Source: an uncultured Hyphomonadaceae bacterium (lineage in GTDB: Bacteria; Pseudomonadota; Alphaproteobacteria; Caulobacterales; Maricaulaceae). From it: a stretch of DNA of 64,000 bases. Numbering within the stretch: the stretch's first letter is position 1; every line of letters begins with the position of its first letter. The notes below the pieces were generated by a model, which searched no databases, was not told the DNA's origin, and saw only the letters and a list, made by a program, of their open reading frames with translations. The stretch is taken from positions 62,001 through 126,000 of the forward strand of contig CAJXPX010000009.1 in NCBI GenBank assembly GCA_913058335.1, read 5' to 3'. Position numbers and translations under genes: made by a program. Below are positions 16,660 through 25,520 of this stretch, piece by piece.

Positions 16660-18453
16660 CTAAAGACGTATATCGCCGGAATTAATTTTCTTGAAAGCGG
16701 CCTTGTCCAGTTTTTTAAACTGCCCGCTGCTTGAATCCGCATAATATAGGGGCTCAGAAATATTAGCCGGGTTATATCCAGCTTTCACCAGATTGGTTTT
16801 CTTGAATTTAAACGTGCTTGTCGTATCGGATTCTTTGGACAGACGCAGAAAAACCGGCTGTGCAAAAGCAGGAAGTTCCGCCTTCAGAAGCTCCATAAGC
16901 TTTTTCAAATCAGGTTCTTTCTCCGAAACAATCGCCGCCATACCGGCGCGGCCGTCATAGCCCGGCACTTCGACGCCATATACATTTGCTTGGGTAACGC
17001 CCTCATATTTCGACAGGATAGACGCCACTTCGCCGGTCGCCACATTCTCCGCTTTCCAGCGATAGGTGTCACCAACGCGGTCCATGAAGTAATAATAGCC
17101 GAGCTTATCACGTTTCATCAGGTCGCCCGTTCGGAACCAAGCATCATCTTTTTTAAAGACATTGCGCAAAATCTTTTTCTTGGTCGCGCTTTCATTCTGA
17201 TATCCGTCGAAACGGAAACGGGGATCATCGTTTCTTATTTCGCCAATCACCTCTCCGATTTCCTCGTCATCGGCACGAATACAAAACCCGTCTGCGCCGC
17301 GAGGGTTCTCCTCTGTGTCCACGTCAAAACGAATTATATCGACATTGAATTTGAATTTCAGATAATCCGGAACACGTCCGACCGCGCCGGGCGGTCCGTC
17401 CACATTTATCAGGCTGACATTCCCTTCGGTTGCGCCGTAAAACTCGATAATGTGAGGGATATTAAAACGCTGGGTAAAGCCCTCCCATACCTCTTTGCGT
17501 AGGCCGTTTCCTATAGCCCAACGGATATTGTGCTGGCGCTCCAAGGGATGCGCGGGCGTAGAGAGCAAAAATCGGCAGAGCTCCCCCACATAAGTAAATT
17601 GGGTTGCGCCATGCCGAATAGCTTCGTCCCAAAATTTGGTCGCGGAGAATTTAGGCTGAACAATGACAGCGCCGCCATGAGTTAAGACACACCCCACACC
17701 GACGAGGCCGCCCGTTGCATGGTATAAAGGGAGAACCATCATCATCCGGTCTTTCGGACCTGATTTCGCTCCCGTCCCAATGCCGCGAAGGTAGTTTTGT
17801 GCACGGACATGCGTGACTTTTGCGGCTTTCGGCATCCCGGTCGTGCCCGATGTAAACATTTTAATGGCTTGCCCGCCGGCTTTCAGGCCTTTGCGTCCGG
17901 ATTTTGGGGGACGATTCGGGATAATATCGGTCAATGCCTCGTCAAAAGTCCGGTACTCTGCCACCTCACCAAAAGCAGCCCAAACCGTGATGTCTACCGT
18001 GACCTCTGTTTTGGCGGCGGCCCATTGCTCCGCCATTTCATAATCTAAAATCATATGCTGGGCGTCGGAAATATTTACGCAATGGGCGAGAGCCGCGCCG
18101 GAAAGCTGAAAATTTAAAAGTGCAGGTACAACCCCAAGCTTTGACAAGCCAAACCAGAGCGCAACATATTCTAAACGGTTTCGGACAAAAACAGCAACGG
18201 TATCATCCGCTTTCAATCCTTGAGCCTTCGCCCAACCCGCAACTTTGTTGGCGTAGTCTTCAAATTCATCATATGTCCATTCGCGATCATCTTCTATAAA
18301 AGCCGTATTTGGGCCAAATTGATCGACTCGTTTTTCAAGCTCGTCGGCTATCAGATGGTTGCTTTCGGCATCAACATCTTTCACGGATCGCAACATACGC
18401 AGTAACCCGCTCAAATAGTCGACTTCTCGTTTGATTGTAGAGATAAATCCCAT
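16660..18453 (-). CDS. Long-chain acyl-CoA synthetase, FATP/FadD6-like
   Basis: A 597-residue AMP-forming ligase activating fatty acids. The ATP/AMP motif is MFTSGTTGMPKAAKVTH, with EFYGATEGNVSLIN (motif II) and WFRTGDLMKRDKLGYYYF plus DRVGDTYRWKAENVAT, which is the FATP-subfamily form of the adenylation signature. It is typical of proteins annotated long-chain-acyl-CoA synthetase in alphaproteobacteria. The first gene of a tight pair with DUF924. Upstream (18454-18813) lie a terminator-like hairpin and a sigma-54-type promoter on the same strand, so its transcription may begin above an attenuator. Confidence 0.93.
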   Translation of the reverse strand: MGFISTIKREVDYLSGLLRMLRSVKDVDAESNHLIADELEKRVDQFGPNTAFIEDDREWTYDEFEDYANKVAGWAKAQGLKADDTVAVFVRNRLEYVALWFGLSKLGVVPALLNFQLSGAALAHCVNISDAQHMILDYEMAEQWAAAKTEVTVDITVWAAFGEVAEYRTFDEALTDIIPNRPPKSGRKGLKAGGQAIKMFTSGTTGMPKAAKVTHVRAQNYLRGIGTGAKSGPKDRMMMVLPLYHATGGLVGVGCVLTHGGAVIVQPKFSATKFWDEAIRHGATQFTYVGELCRFLLSTPAHPLERQHNIRWAIGNGLRKEVWEGFTQRFNIPHIIEFYGATEGNVSLINVDGPPGAVGRVPDYLKFKFNVDIIRFDVDTEENPRGADGFCIRADDEEIGEVIGEIRNDDPRFRFDGYQNESATKKKILRNVFKKDDAWFRTGDLMKRDKLGYYYFMDRVGDTYRWKAENVATGEVASILSKYEGVTQANVYGVEVPGYDGRAGMAAIVSEKEPDLKKLMELLKAELPAFAQPVFLRLSKESDTTSTFKFKKTNLVKAGYNPANISEPLYYADSSSGQFKKLDKAAFKKINSGDIRL

Positions 18454-18570
18454 GACGATTCCCGTAATTCAGGCGGAATGAATTGCCTGTTTATTTCTTA
18501 ATTTTGTAGAACAATAAAGACAGGCTCAATGGGGTCAAGCAGCCGTTCTAGGCGAGTGCCATATTCACGA

Positions 18571-18602
18571 AAGAAAAACCCGATTATCAAAAGATAACCG
18601 GG
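18571..18602 (-). terminator. Minus-strand terminator-like hairpin without a gene directly in front
   Basis: Arms CCCG-A-TTATC (18579-18588) and GATAA-C-CGGG (18593-18602) around AAAA; the minus-strand copy ends in GGGTTTTTC. It lies 212 bp beyond the nearest minus-strand stop codon (18814) and 118 bp before the acyl-CoA synthetase start. Confidence 0.75.
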
Positions 18603-18686
18603 TCAAATTCATGACTAACATCAAAAACCCGCGTGGGAGCGACAAGTTTTTACGTGGGAACCCCGGACAAATTCTCCGGCATTCAA
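18575..18686 (-). ncRNA. Candidate small RNA or attenuated leader under sigma-54 control
   Basis: Between a sigma-54-like promoter (18697-18712) and a terminator (18579-18602) on the minus strand there is no reading frame of note. The expected RNA of roughly 110 nt can form a CCGGA/TCCGG hairpin and a second stem with CGC/GCG closing a UCCCAC loop. It could be a free small RNA or the 5' leader of the acyl-CoA synthetase gene. The ends are inferred. Confidence 0.3.
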
Positions 18687-18696
18687 TTGAAAGTTT

Positions 18697-18712
18697 TGCA
18701 AGAGTTATGCCA
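18697..18712 (-). promoter_or_regulatory. Sigma-54 (RpoN) promoter
   Basis: The minus strand reads TGGCATAACTCTTGCA. Against the consensus TGGCACG-N4-TTGCW the invariant GG and GC are present with exact 12-bp register, and only two less conserved positions differ. Transcription would start near 18686, toward the acyl-CoA synthetase. Confidence 0.6.
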
Positions 18713-18813
18713 GATTTAAAAGCGAATTTTTAGTGACATTTACACGCAATGCTAGACCTGACGCAAAATCGAATTGTCCTAACTAAGCAAAACTATGTGC
18801 CGAATTGAAACGG

Positions 18814-20517
18814 TTATTGCGGGTAACGGTTAGTCTCGTCGATCAGGCAAGTCCCATCTGACTGCGCCGCGGTTCCCCTCGGGCAATTTTGAGGTTCTAG
18901 ATCTCTTAGCTGACGGTTTTCCCGTAAAGGTTCCGTTGACCTATACACTGGTTGCGGATTTGTGACCGTCACAGTCGAGCCAGTATTGTATCGTCCGCCA
19001 ACTGCCTGTTTGAAACCCTCTATATAGTTGGGCGGAACAAAAATGGGATATTCTTGACCTTCCACGTCGAGAGCCAGAATTGTCAACCCGTCATAGCTGG
19101 CAGCCTCTAAACGATTAGCTGGAATGAAGACGCTTAGTGTCTCTTCCCGCGCGCAATCAACACTCACATTCCGCACGACATCGCGGGAATAGCTTTCTCC
19201 CAGCTGGAAGAAATTCAAGACAGCTCTACTTTTGCCTGTATGTCCGCCTTTTATCGTTTGCGGAACAACTCTTTTAGGCGAGGCACGATTTGGCGTTCTC
19301 GTACGCTTGGGCGGCGCCGAACGGGTGGGAGTCGCCCGTCTAGGCGCGCTACGGGTCGGATTGGCGCGTATCGCAGGGGTGGGCGCAGAACGTGTCTGTT
19401 GACGGCGGGTCGATATGACATCCCGCCGAGATGTTGGACTTTTTACACGACCAACATTCGAAGAAATCGCACGCGCTCGGGTTTCGGGTTGCTTCTCCCG
19501 TCTTTGCGAAAGACGAGGTGTAGCTCGTATAACCGTGTTTTCGGTTGTCGTCTGACGGCGATTGCCGCGGTCTCTATTTCGATCTGCTCGGTCCTCCCTA
19601 TCTGATCGCCCAGAGGCATTCCTGCGGTTGCTGTCAACATGGGTGCCGCGGCGATCAGATCTGTCACGTCGGTTTTCTGCCCTTAAAGGCCCCTGTCCCA
19701 CCGTGACACGACTACGGCCAGACTGATCAGACTGGATAACTTGTCCGGCGATTATGGAGCTGTCATCTTGCCTTTGGCCGCGACGATCATCTCGATTGCG
19801 ATTACGATCCTGGTTTCTGCTGCCATCGCGTCCTCGGTCTCTGTCTCGATTGCGGCCTCTATCATCCCGTCGGAAATCATTCCCTCTGTGCCGATAGCCG
19901 TCATAATGTCCCCGGCTCCATCCGCCAAACCGTCCTGCGGAACCACGCCCTCGGCTGCGCCAGTATGGCCGATCAAACCGTCCATAGCGGTGATACCCGC
20001 CATAATACCGAGTAGGTCTAAAAAGATTAAAACTAAAGGTCGGAGCGTAATAATAAGTGTGGTCATAAACAACATCTTGAACATTACGAGAGCATTCAAG
20101 CACGCGGTTATCACGGAGAATCGCCGGTGCGAGAGATCCCGAGAGAAACGCTGCGTCAGTAAAACCGCGTACATCAAAAGGGTCATCACTGTGGGAATTG
20201 TAATAAAACGCCATGTCCAGAATTACGCCATTTGACAAGACGTCTCCATCAATGGCTGTGACTGGCCCCGATACAGACCTCAAACTGACAGACCCCGCCA
20301 TAGCTCGGTCTTCCTCAAAAGGGTCATAAGTTGGGGCGATAAATTCCGTTTGCCCGGTTCTGTTGTTATATTCCTGCTCTACATCCAGTGCAATTTCATC
20401 AGGGCTAAGGTCTGGAAGAGATTGATATTCTTCCGCTAATCCAGAAACGGCAAGTGACGTTGTAAACAGAAGCGCCGAAACGAATAGTCCGGCCCGAAGG
20501 TGTGTTTTTCTATCCAT
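18814..20517 (-). CDS. Arginine-rich exported protein of unknown function
   Basis: No known family recognised. ATG at 20515-20517 with GGGGAT just upstream gives 567 residues and a clean Sec signal peptide (GLFVSALLFTTSLAVSGLA). The N-terminal ~140 residues are acidic and globular-looking, with a cysteine. A Tyr/Arg/Gly segment (around YYGGYHRYGRFDRPYW) leads into some 250 residues dominated by Arg, Asp, Asn, Ser and later Pro/Thr/Arg repeats (TRSAP, RTPNRAS), likely disordered and strongly basic. The last ~130 residues are folded again, with VDCAREETLSVFIPANRLEA and NCPRGT. Three C-terminal cysteines may form disulfides. The basic region could bind peptidoglycan, LPS or nucleic acid; this is a guess. 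Confidence 0.75.
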   Translation of the reverse strand: MDRKTHLRAGLFVSALLFTTSLAVSGLAEEYQSLPDLSPDEIALDVEQEYNNRTGQTEFIAPTYDPFEEDRAMAGSVSLRSVSGPVTAIDGDVLSNGVILDMAFYYNSHSDDPFDVRGFTDAAFLSGSLAPAILRDNRVLECSRNVQDVVYDHTYYYAPTFSFNLFRPTRYYGGYHRYGRFDRPYWRSRGRGSAGRFGGWSRGHYDGYRHRGNDFRRDDRGRNRDRDRGRDGSRNQDRNRNRDDRRGQRQDDSSIIAGQVIQSDQSGRSRVTVGQGPLRAENRRDRSDRRGTHVDSNRRNASGRSDREDRADRNRDRGNRRQTTTENTVIRATPRLSQRREKQPETRARAISSNVGRVKSPTSRRDVISTRRQQTRSAPTPAIRANPTRSAPRRATPTRSAPPKRTRTPNRASPKRVVPQTIKGGHTGKSRAVLNFFQLGESYSRDVVRNVSVDCAREETLSVFIPANRLEAASYDGLTILALDVEGQEYPIFVPPNYIEGFKQAVGGRYNTGSTVTVTNPQPVYRSTEPLRENRQLRDLEPQNCPRGTAAQSDGTCLIDETNRYPQ

Positions 20518-20593
20518 ATATCCCCATATCATAGAGGAGATAGGCACAGGCTGAAAGTCACGTTCACATTCTGTTCATAAATAAAGACTGTTT

Positions 20594-21337
20594 TTATTGA
20601 AAATTATCTTTAGCTGACCGGATATTTCCCAGCGCCTCATCACTATCTGCCCGCATGAAAGGATTAGTCGCCAATTCCCTTTCAATCGTGCCAGGGACTG
20701 TAGGCTCACCTTTTTCGCGTTTCAGTGTGGCCGATTTAATGGCCTCCAACAAAGCGTCATTTTCCGGCTCTACCGTCAAAGCGAAAGCGGCATTGGAAAG
20801 GGTATATTCATGCGCGCAATACACTTTGGTTTTGGGCGGAAGCGCCGCTAGTTTTTGCAAACTTGAACGCATTTGAGCCGGTGTGCCTTCGAATAATCGG
20901 CCACAGCCCATGATGAACAATGTATCTCCAACAAAGACAGCATTTGCATCAGGGACATAGAAAACAATATGGTCTTTAGTGTGTCCGGGGGTGTGCCAGA
21001 CAAAGACTTTATGGCCCGCAAACTCGAATTCATCCCCGTCGCCAACACCTTTATCCAGTCCCGGAATCCGCCCCTCTATCATATCCGGTCCCGTAATGGT
21101 CAGATCGTATTTTTCTTTTAGGAAAACATTGCCCCCCGTGTGGTCCCAATGATGATGAGTGTTCCATATCTCTGTCAGGGTCCACCCCCGTTTTTCGCAT
21201 TGCGCGGCAATAACTTCACCGTCAGGACTATCCACGGAAGTCGTTTCACCCGTCGATTTATCATGGAGTAAAATGCCGTAATTATCCGACAAACACGGGA
21301 AAATTTTAATTTCTAGATTGGGGGAAACATCTGTCAT
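20594..21337 (-). CDS. gloB: Hydroxyacylglutathione hydrolase (glyoxalase II)
   Basis: Metallo-beta-lactamase-fold enzyme that hydrolyses S-lactoylglutathione in methylglyoxal detoxification. The metal-binding motif THHHWDHTGG, then HTPGHTKDH, the bridging Asp in VFVGDTLF and the distal His in YCAHEYT are all present. Length 247 residues is normal. It is upstream of the arginine-rich protein gene on the same strand with a 76-bp gap, and divergent from greA. Confidence 0.95.
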   Translation of the reverse strand: MTDVSPNLEIKIFPCLSDNYGILLHDKSTGETTSVDSPDGEVIAAQCEKRGWTLTEIWNTHHHWDHTGGNVFLKEKYDLTITGPDMIEGRIPGLDKGVGDGDEFEFAGHKVFVWHTPGHTKDHIVFYVPDANAVFVGDTLFIMGCGRLFEGTPAQMRSSLQKLAALPPKTKVYCAHEYTLSNAAFALTVEPENDALLEAIKSATLKREKGEPTVPGTIERELATNPFMRADSDEALGNIRSAKDNFQ

Positions 21338-21449
21338 AGGCCCCTAATATGAAAAAGAATAACGGCAAGAACAAGGTCGCAAAGCGGAATATGTCACGTT
21401 AAACTACAGGAGAAGGCAATTGACTCTCTTTCCCACTCACTCCAAATTA

Positions 21450-21533
21450 GTCCCGCTTAAACTAAATTTCGTCTCCTTTCGAATGGGGTTTGGGCATAGG
21501 CGACAGGGTGGCACCCCTGTCGCCATTCTTTTT
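21450..21533 (+). ncRNA. Candidate small RNA upstream of greA
   Basis: A strong plus-strand terminator (21499-21533) lies in the gap between divergent gloB and greA, with no plus-strand gene in front of it. Just upstream, ATTTCG and CGAAT can pair around a TCTCCTTT loop. A possible -35 (TTGACT, 21420-21425) is present but the -10 is weak. The 5' end is a guess. Confidence 0.35.
21499..21533 (+). terminator. Orphan intrinsic terminator
   Basis: Perfect 10-bp stem GGCGACAGGG (21499-21508) and CCCTGTCGCC (21515-21524), loop TGGCAC, then ATTCTTTTT. No plus-strand coding gene precedes it. Confidence 0.88.
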
Positions 21534-21612
21534 ATTCCTAAAACCTATTTTTCTAATCTTGACGCATTACAGGAGTAATACGTTCCTCGCATCAGAGGGG
21601 ACGTCGAAATTC

Positions 21613-21641
21613 TTGACAAAGCAAAAAAGGATACCATCTAT
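21613..21641 (+). promoter_or_regulatory. Likely promoter of greA
   Basis: TTGACA (21613-21618), 17-bp spacer, ATCTAT (21636-21641). It lies about 110 bp before the greA start, after the orphan terminator. Confidence 0.45.
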
Positions 21642-21751
21642 TTAGCTTCATGCGGTTCGGCCAGCGATTGCTTTAGCGATTTGGTCTTGACCCAACGCCG
21701 CAAGACCTTATGGGTCTTTGCTACATTTTTTTGCGAACTGGACGAAATATT

Positions 21752-22225
21752 ATGCAAAAATATCCTATGACCGTAAATGGCCATGACGCTCTTGAGACCG
21801 AGCTGAAACATTTGAAAACCACCGAACGCCCTGAAGTTATTCAGGCGATTTCTGTTGCGCGTGAACACGGCGATCTTTCCGAAAATGCGGAATACCATGC
21901 GGCTAAAGAAAAGCAGGGCTTCATTGAGGGTCGGATTCAGGAACTCGAATCCAAACTGTCTTTGGCTCAGGTCATTGATCCCACAACCATGTCAGGCGAG
22001 ACAGTTCGGTTTGGCGCAACGGTTAAAATCGTCAATGAAGACACAGACGAAGAGAGCACATACCAAATTGTAGGCGAGGATGAAGCCAGCATTAAAGAAG
22101 GCAAAGTCTCTGTGACGTCGCCGATTGCCCGCGCTATGATTTCCAAAGTTGTAGGCGACGTATTTGAAGTTATCGCGCCCGGCGGATCAAAGGGATATGA
22201 GATTCTGGAAGTCTCCTACGTTTAA
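21752..22225 (+). CDS. greA: Transcription elongation factor GreA
   Basis: Factor that rescues backtracked RNA polymerase by stimulating transcript cleavage. The 157-residue protein has the N-terminal coiled coil with the acidic tip motif [17 protein letters not shown], and the C-terminal FKBP-like domain with [17 protein letters not shown] and YEILEVSYV. The start at ATG 21752 agrees with the family (MQKYPMT...LETELKHLK); a longer open frame upstream has no similarity. It is 20 bp before the ELM1 gene and may be co-transcribed with it. Confidence 0.97.
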   Translation: MQKYPMTVNGHDALETELKHLKTTERPEVIQAISVAREHGDLSENAEYHAAKEKQGFIEGRIQELESKLSLAQVIDPTTMSGETVRFGATVKIVNEDTDEESTYQIVGEDEASIKEGKVSVTSPIARAMISKVVGDVFEVIAPGGSKGYEILEVSYV

Positions 22226-22245
22226 ACTTTGAATTTCCTTAAATT

Positions 22246-23271
22246 ATGAGCTCCTCTGCCAATACAGCCTCCTTTAATGAAGAGGAGGCGTTGAATGGCT
22301 GGGTGATAAGTGATGGTCGCCGGGGCATTGAGAATCAGGCTTTAGGCCTTATTGAAGCTGCCGCTCGGCTTCGCCCAATCAATTTTACGCGACATGTTCT
22401 ACAGCCGGGACACGCCTTCAGGGCCGCAACGCCCTTGATTCAGTTTGCCCTCAAAAATCGTCCGCCGGATTATGGTCTTCCGCGTGAATCTCCGGATATT
22501 GCTATTGGCTGCGGCCGGCAATCGATTGCCGCTTTATTGGCGATTAAACGAACCCTTCCCTCATGTTTTACTGTTTACATTCAAGACCCCAAAATAGATC
22601 CGGATCGTTTTGATCTCGTCGTAGTCCCAGAGCATGACACTTTATCAGGCCGCAATATCGAAACCATGATTGGCTCTCCGAACCGGGTGACAAGAGACAG
22701 GATCGTCAAAGAAACTCTGGCCTTTGAGACAGAGTTGAACCGCTTTCCCATGCCGCGGGCCGCGCTTCTGATTGGCGGGCCGAATAAACGCTTTAAATTT
22801 ACCGATTCCGATCACCGAACCCACCTATCCTCCGCTAAGGAAATTTTGGATAAGGGCTATACCCTTCTTATTACGACCTCGCGCCGAACCCCAGAATGGG
22901 CCGTTGAAGAGTATAAAGCACTGGCTGAAAGGAATGACCGCATCTGGCTTCATACGGGCGAAGGCGAAAACCCTTATTTCGCATTTTTGGGGGGCGCCGA
23001 CGTCTTTCTTATTACCGAGGAAAGCACCAATATGCTCACAGAGGCAGCGACCACAGGAAAGCCCGTCTTTACTTTACCTTTGACGGGCGAAGCCGGTAAG
23101 TTTCAGATTCTGCACGCGGCGTTGTCGAGAGTATCTCACCTTCGCCCCTATAGCGCAGATCTTTTTTCAAAAGACTTTTTACCGTATGACCATCCGCCTT
23201 TAAATGAGACAGACCGCATAGCGGAAAGACTGTGGGCCCATTATGATCGCCGAGACGCTAGATTGAATTAG
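22246..23271 (+). CDS. ELM1/GtrOC1-family putative glycosyltransferase-like protein
   Basis: A 341-residue protein of the family annotated mitochondrial fission ELM1. Visible marks are WVISDGRRGIENQALGLIEAA at the N-terminus, the GCGRQSIAALLAIKR segment, LLIGGPNKRFKFTD, LLITTSRRTPEW, and FLITEESTNMLTEAATTGKPVF, which together resemble a two-domain GT-B sugar-nucleotide-type fold. In plants a homologue affects mitochondrial division; the bacterial role is not settled and may involve envelope glycans. It lies directly behind greA. No membrane segment is seen. Confidence 0.88.
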   Translation: MSSSANTASFNEEEALNGWVISDGRRGIENQALGLIEAAARLRPINFTRHVLQPGHAFRAATPLIQFALKNRPPDYGLPRESPDIAIGCGRQSIAALLAIKRTLPSCFTVYIQDPKIDPDRFDLVVVPEHDTLSGRNIETMIGSPNRVTRDRIVKETLAFETELNRFPMPRAALLIGGPNKRFKFTDSDHRTHLSSAKEILDKGYTLLITTSRRTPEWAVEEYKALAERNDRIWLHTGEGENPYFAFLGGADVFLITEESTNMLTEAATTGKPVFTLPLTGEAGKFQILHAALSRVSHLRPYSADLFSKDFLPYDHPPLNETDRIAERLWAHYDRRDARLN

Positions 23272-23503
23272 CCTGTTCTCCTGCAACCTTCGACTAAGGT
23301 TAGCGAAAAATCTCATTTTTGTATCTTGGTTTTTTTCTGTTTCCGGAATCAAGTTCTATGAACTTTGCGTCAAGGCAGGCGCTAAAATGTCAGCTACTTT
23401 TAAAGAAGCGTGAAGAGATTATCCCCTGTTAATAAAGGGCGCCGCTTGCGAATCTGGGCATCCCCCCTTACCTATGTCAGGATATTTTATTAGAGGCATA
23501 CCT

Positions 23504-24475
23504 ATGAGCGATACCGTTCACCATAAAGTCATGATTATCGGTTCTGGCCCTGCTGGCTATACGGCAGCTGTTTACGCGGCCCGCGCTATGCTGGAGCCGG
23601 GTATGGTCGCTGGACTTCAACCCGGCGGTCAGTTGACGATTACAACAGATGTTGAAAATTATCCGGGATTTCCAGAAATTCTGGGTCCGGAACTGATGGA
23701 TAAATTCAAAGAACACGCTTTGAAATTCGGCACAGCATTTTACGAAGATACAATCACGACCGTGGATTTCTCCAAACGCCCTTTTGTGATGAACGGGGAC
23801 GGCGGAACTGTTTACACGGCAGATTCGGTCATTATCGCGACGGGCGCCCAAGCCAAATGGCTCGGCCTCCCCTCGGAAGATAAATTTCAAGGCTTCGGCG
23901 TCTCCGCATGCGCAACATGCGATGGCTTTTTCTACAGAGGCAAGGAAGTTGTCGTCGTAGGAGGCGGAAACACCGCCGTCGAAGAAGCGCTTTTCCTGAC
24001 GAATTTTGCCTCAAAAGTTACTCTCATCCATCGCCGTGACAGTTTGCGAGCAGAAAAGATTTTGCAAGAGCGTCTTTTCAATAATGAGAAAGTCGAAATC
24101 CTCTGGGATACACAACTTGAAGAAATCTTGGGGGACGAGGATCCGCTTGGCGTGACAGGGGTCCGTTTAAAAAGTACAAAATCCGAGGAAGAGTTTACCT
24201 TGGAGACGCACGGAGTCTTTATTGCCATCGGCCACAAGCCTTCCACCGATATTTTCAAAGGTCATGTCGACATGAATAAGGGCGGTTACATCACTACTGC
24301 TCCGGACAGTACGGCGACTAACATTCCAGGCGTATTCGCAACCGGCGATGTTTCGGATGAGATTTACCGACAAGCCGTCACGGCCGCAGGGCTCGGATGT
24401 ATGGGCGCTTTGGAGGCCGAGCGCTTCCTCGCAGAACATCACGAGGCTGAACCAGTTCAGGAAGCGGCGGAATAG
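23504..24475 (+). CDS. trxB: Thioredoxin-disulfide reductase
   Basis: NADPH-dependent flavoenzyme that reduces thioredoxin. FAD-binding GSGPAGYTAAVYAARA at the N-terminus, redox-active CATC in SACATCDGFFYRG, NADPH-binding GGGNTAVEEALFLT, and the C-terminal FAD motif GVFATGDVSDE are all intact. ATG 23504, after AGAGG, gives 323 residues; ten in-frame residues upstream are not conserved. The LysR gene starts on the next base after the stop codon, so they form an operon, an arrangement seen in several alphaproteobacteria. Confidence 0.97.
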   Translation: MSDTVHHKVMIIGSGPAGYTAAVYAARAMLEPGMVAGLQPGGQLTITTDVENYPGFPEILGPELMDKFKEHALKFGTAFYEDTITTVDFSKRPFVMNGDGGTVYTADSVIIATGAQAKWLGLPSEDKFQGFGVSACATCDGFFYRGKEVVVVGGGNTAVEEALFLTNFASKVTLIHRRDSLRAEKILQERLFNNEKVEILWDTQLEEILGDEDPLGVTGVRLKSTKSEEEFTLETHGVFIAIGHKPSTDIFKGHVDMNKGGYITTAPDSTATNIPGVFATGDVSDEIYRQAVTAAGLGCMGALEAERFLAEHHEAEPVQEAAE

Positions 24476-25396
24476 ATGCCGGACTCCCTCGATTGGGATA
24501 AACTTAAAACCTTCCACGCCGCAGCGGAATATGGCTCTTTGACGGCTGCGGCGGACTCTCTCAAAATTTCGCAATCGGCCGTATCACGCCAAATCACCGC
24601 TCTTGAACAAGATTTGGATGTGTCCTTGTTCCACCGCCACGCGAGGGGACTAACCCTCACAGAACAGGGTCACATCCTATTCAAAGCTTCCAGAGATATG
24701 GCTTTGAAAGTCTCTCTGGCTCAATCGTCTCTGCGCGACAGCCGGGAAAAGCCTCAAGGCCTCTTGCGGGTATCAACCCCCATCTCCCTTGGATCGAACT
24801 GGCTGACTTCAGTTTTGCCGGAATTTATGGCGACCTATCCCGATATCGAAGTACAGCTTATCTTGGAAGATGATGAGCATGATCTCTCGGCTTTTGATGT
24901 TGATTGTGCGCTACGGCCCTGGCCCACAACCCAAGGCGATGTGATTGAACGAAAACTAGGTCAAATCACCCAAAGTATTTATGCCAGCCACGCCTACCTC
25001 GCCTCCTACGGCGCGCCCAATTCAGCGCAGGATCTGGACAATCATAAAATTGTTGCCTTTGGGACGCTCATTCCCAAAAATCTCAATAGTTCTAACTGGG
25101 TTTTAACCGCCGGAGCCTCCGTCCCGCGCAAACCCGCCCTGAGTGTTAATAATCTACACGGAATTATGCGGGCGACCGAAGCAGGAATCGGTGTGGCCGG
25201 AATTCCCGATTACATGACCGTCCTCTCACGACGCTTGGTAAAAGTATTACCTGGGGTTTCAGGGGAGCCAATTGACCTCTTTTTCGTCTATCCGACTCAG
25301 TTACGAGGGTCTGTAAGAGCCAAGGTTTTCCGGGAATTTCTCCAGCGGGTCACCAGAAGTTGGATTGCCGCTCCGCCTCGCCCTGTAACAGCGTGA
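24476..25396 (+). CDS. LysR family transcriptional regulator
   Basis: A 306-residue LysR-type regulator. The N-terminal winged helix contains LKTFHAAAEYGSLTAAADSL-type sequence with SQSAVSRQITALEQDL and RHARGLTLTEQG, and the rest is the periplasmic-binding-protein-like effector domain (from about residue 95). It begins directly after the trxB stop, so it is translated from the same message. Its target may include trxB or its own operon; the sequence alone does not show the effector. A terminator lies about 210 bp downstream. Confidence 0.93.
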   Translation: MPDSLDWDKLKTFHAAAEYGSLTAAADSLKISQSAVSRQITALEQDLDVSLFHRHARGLTLTEQGHILFKASRDMALKVSLAQSSLRDSREKPQGLLRVSTPISLGSNWLTSVLPEFMATYPDIEVQLILEDDEHDLSAFDVDCALRPWPTTQGDVIERKLGQITQSIYASHAYLASYGAPNSAQDLDNHKIVAFGTLIPKNLNSSNWVLTAGASVPRKPALSVNNLHGIMRATEAGIGVAGIPDYMTVLSRRLVKVLPGVSGEPIDLFFVYPTQLRGSVRAKVFREFLQRVTRSWIAAPPRPVTA

Positions 25397-25520
25397 GTTT
25401 TGAAGGAACTTCGCCCTAATCGTCAATTTTGGAGAGCATTTCCTTTAGCTATGCGTAAAAGCATAGGTCCTTTGCGAAGCTGTGTGTTCTCTCAATAAAA
25501 TAAATCTCTATATACACTCA

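Noticed and set aside
19741-20235. Long frames opposite the arginine-rich protein gene
   Set aside because: They come from skewed codon composition; the opposite strand has the signal peptide and folded ends.
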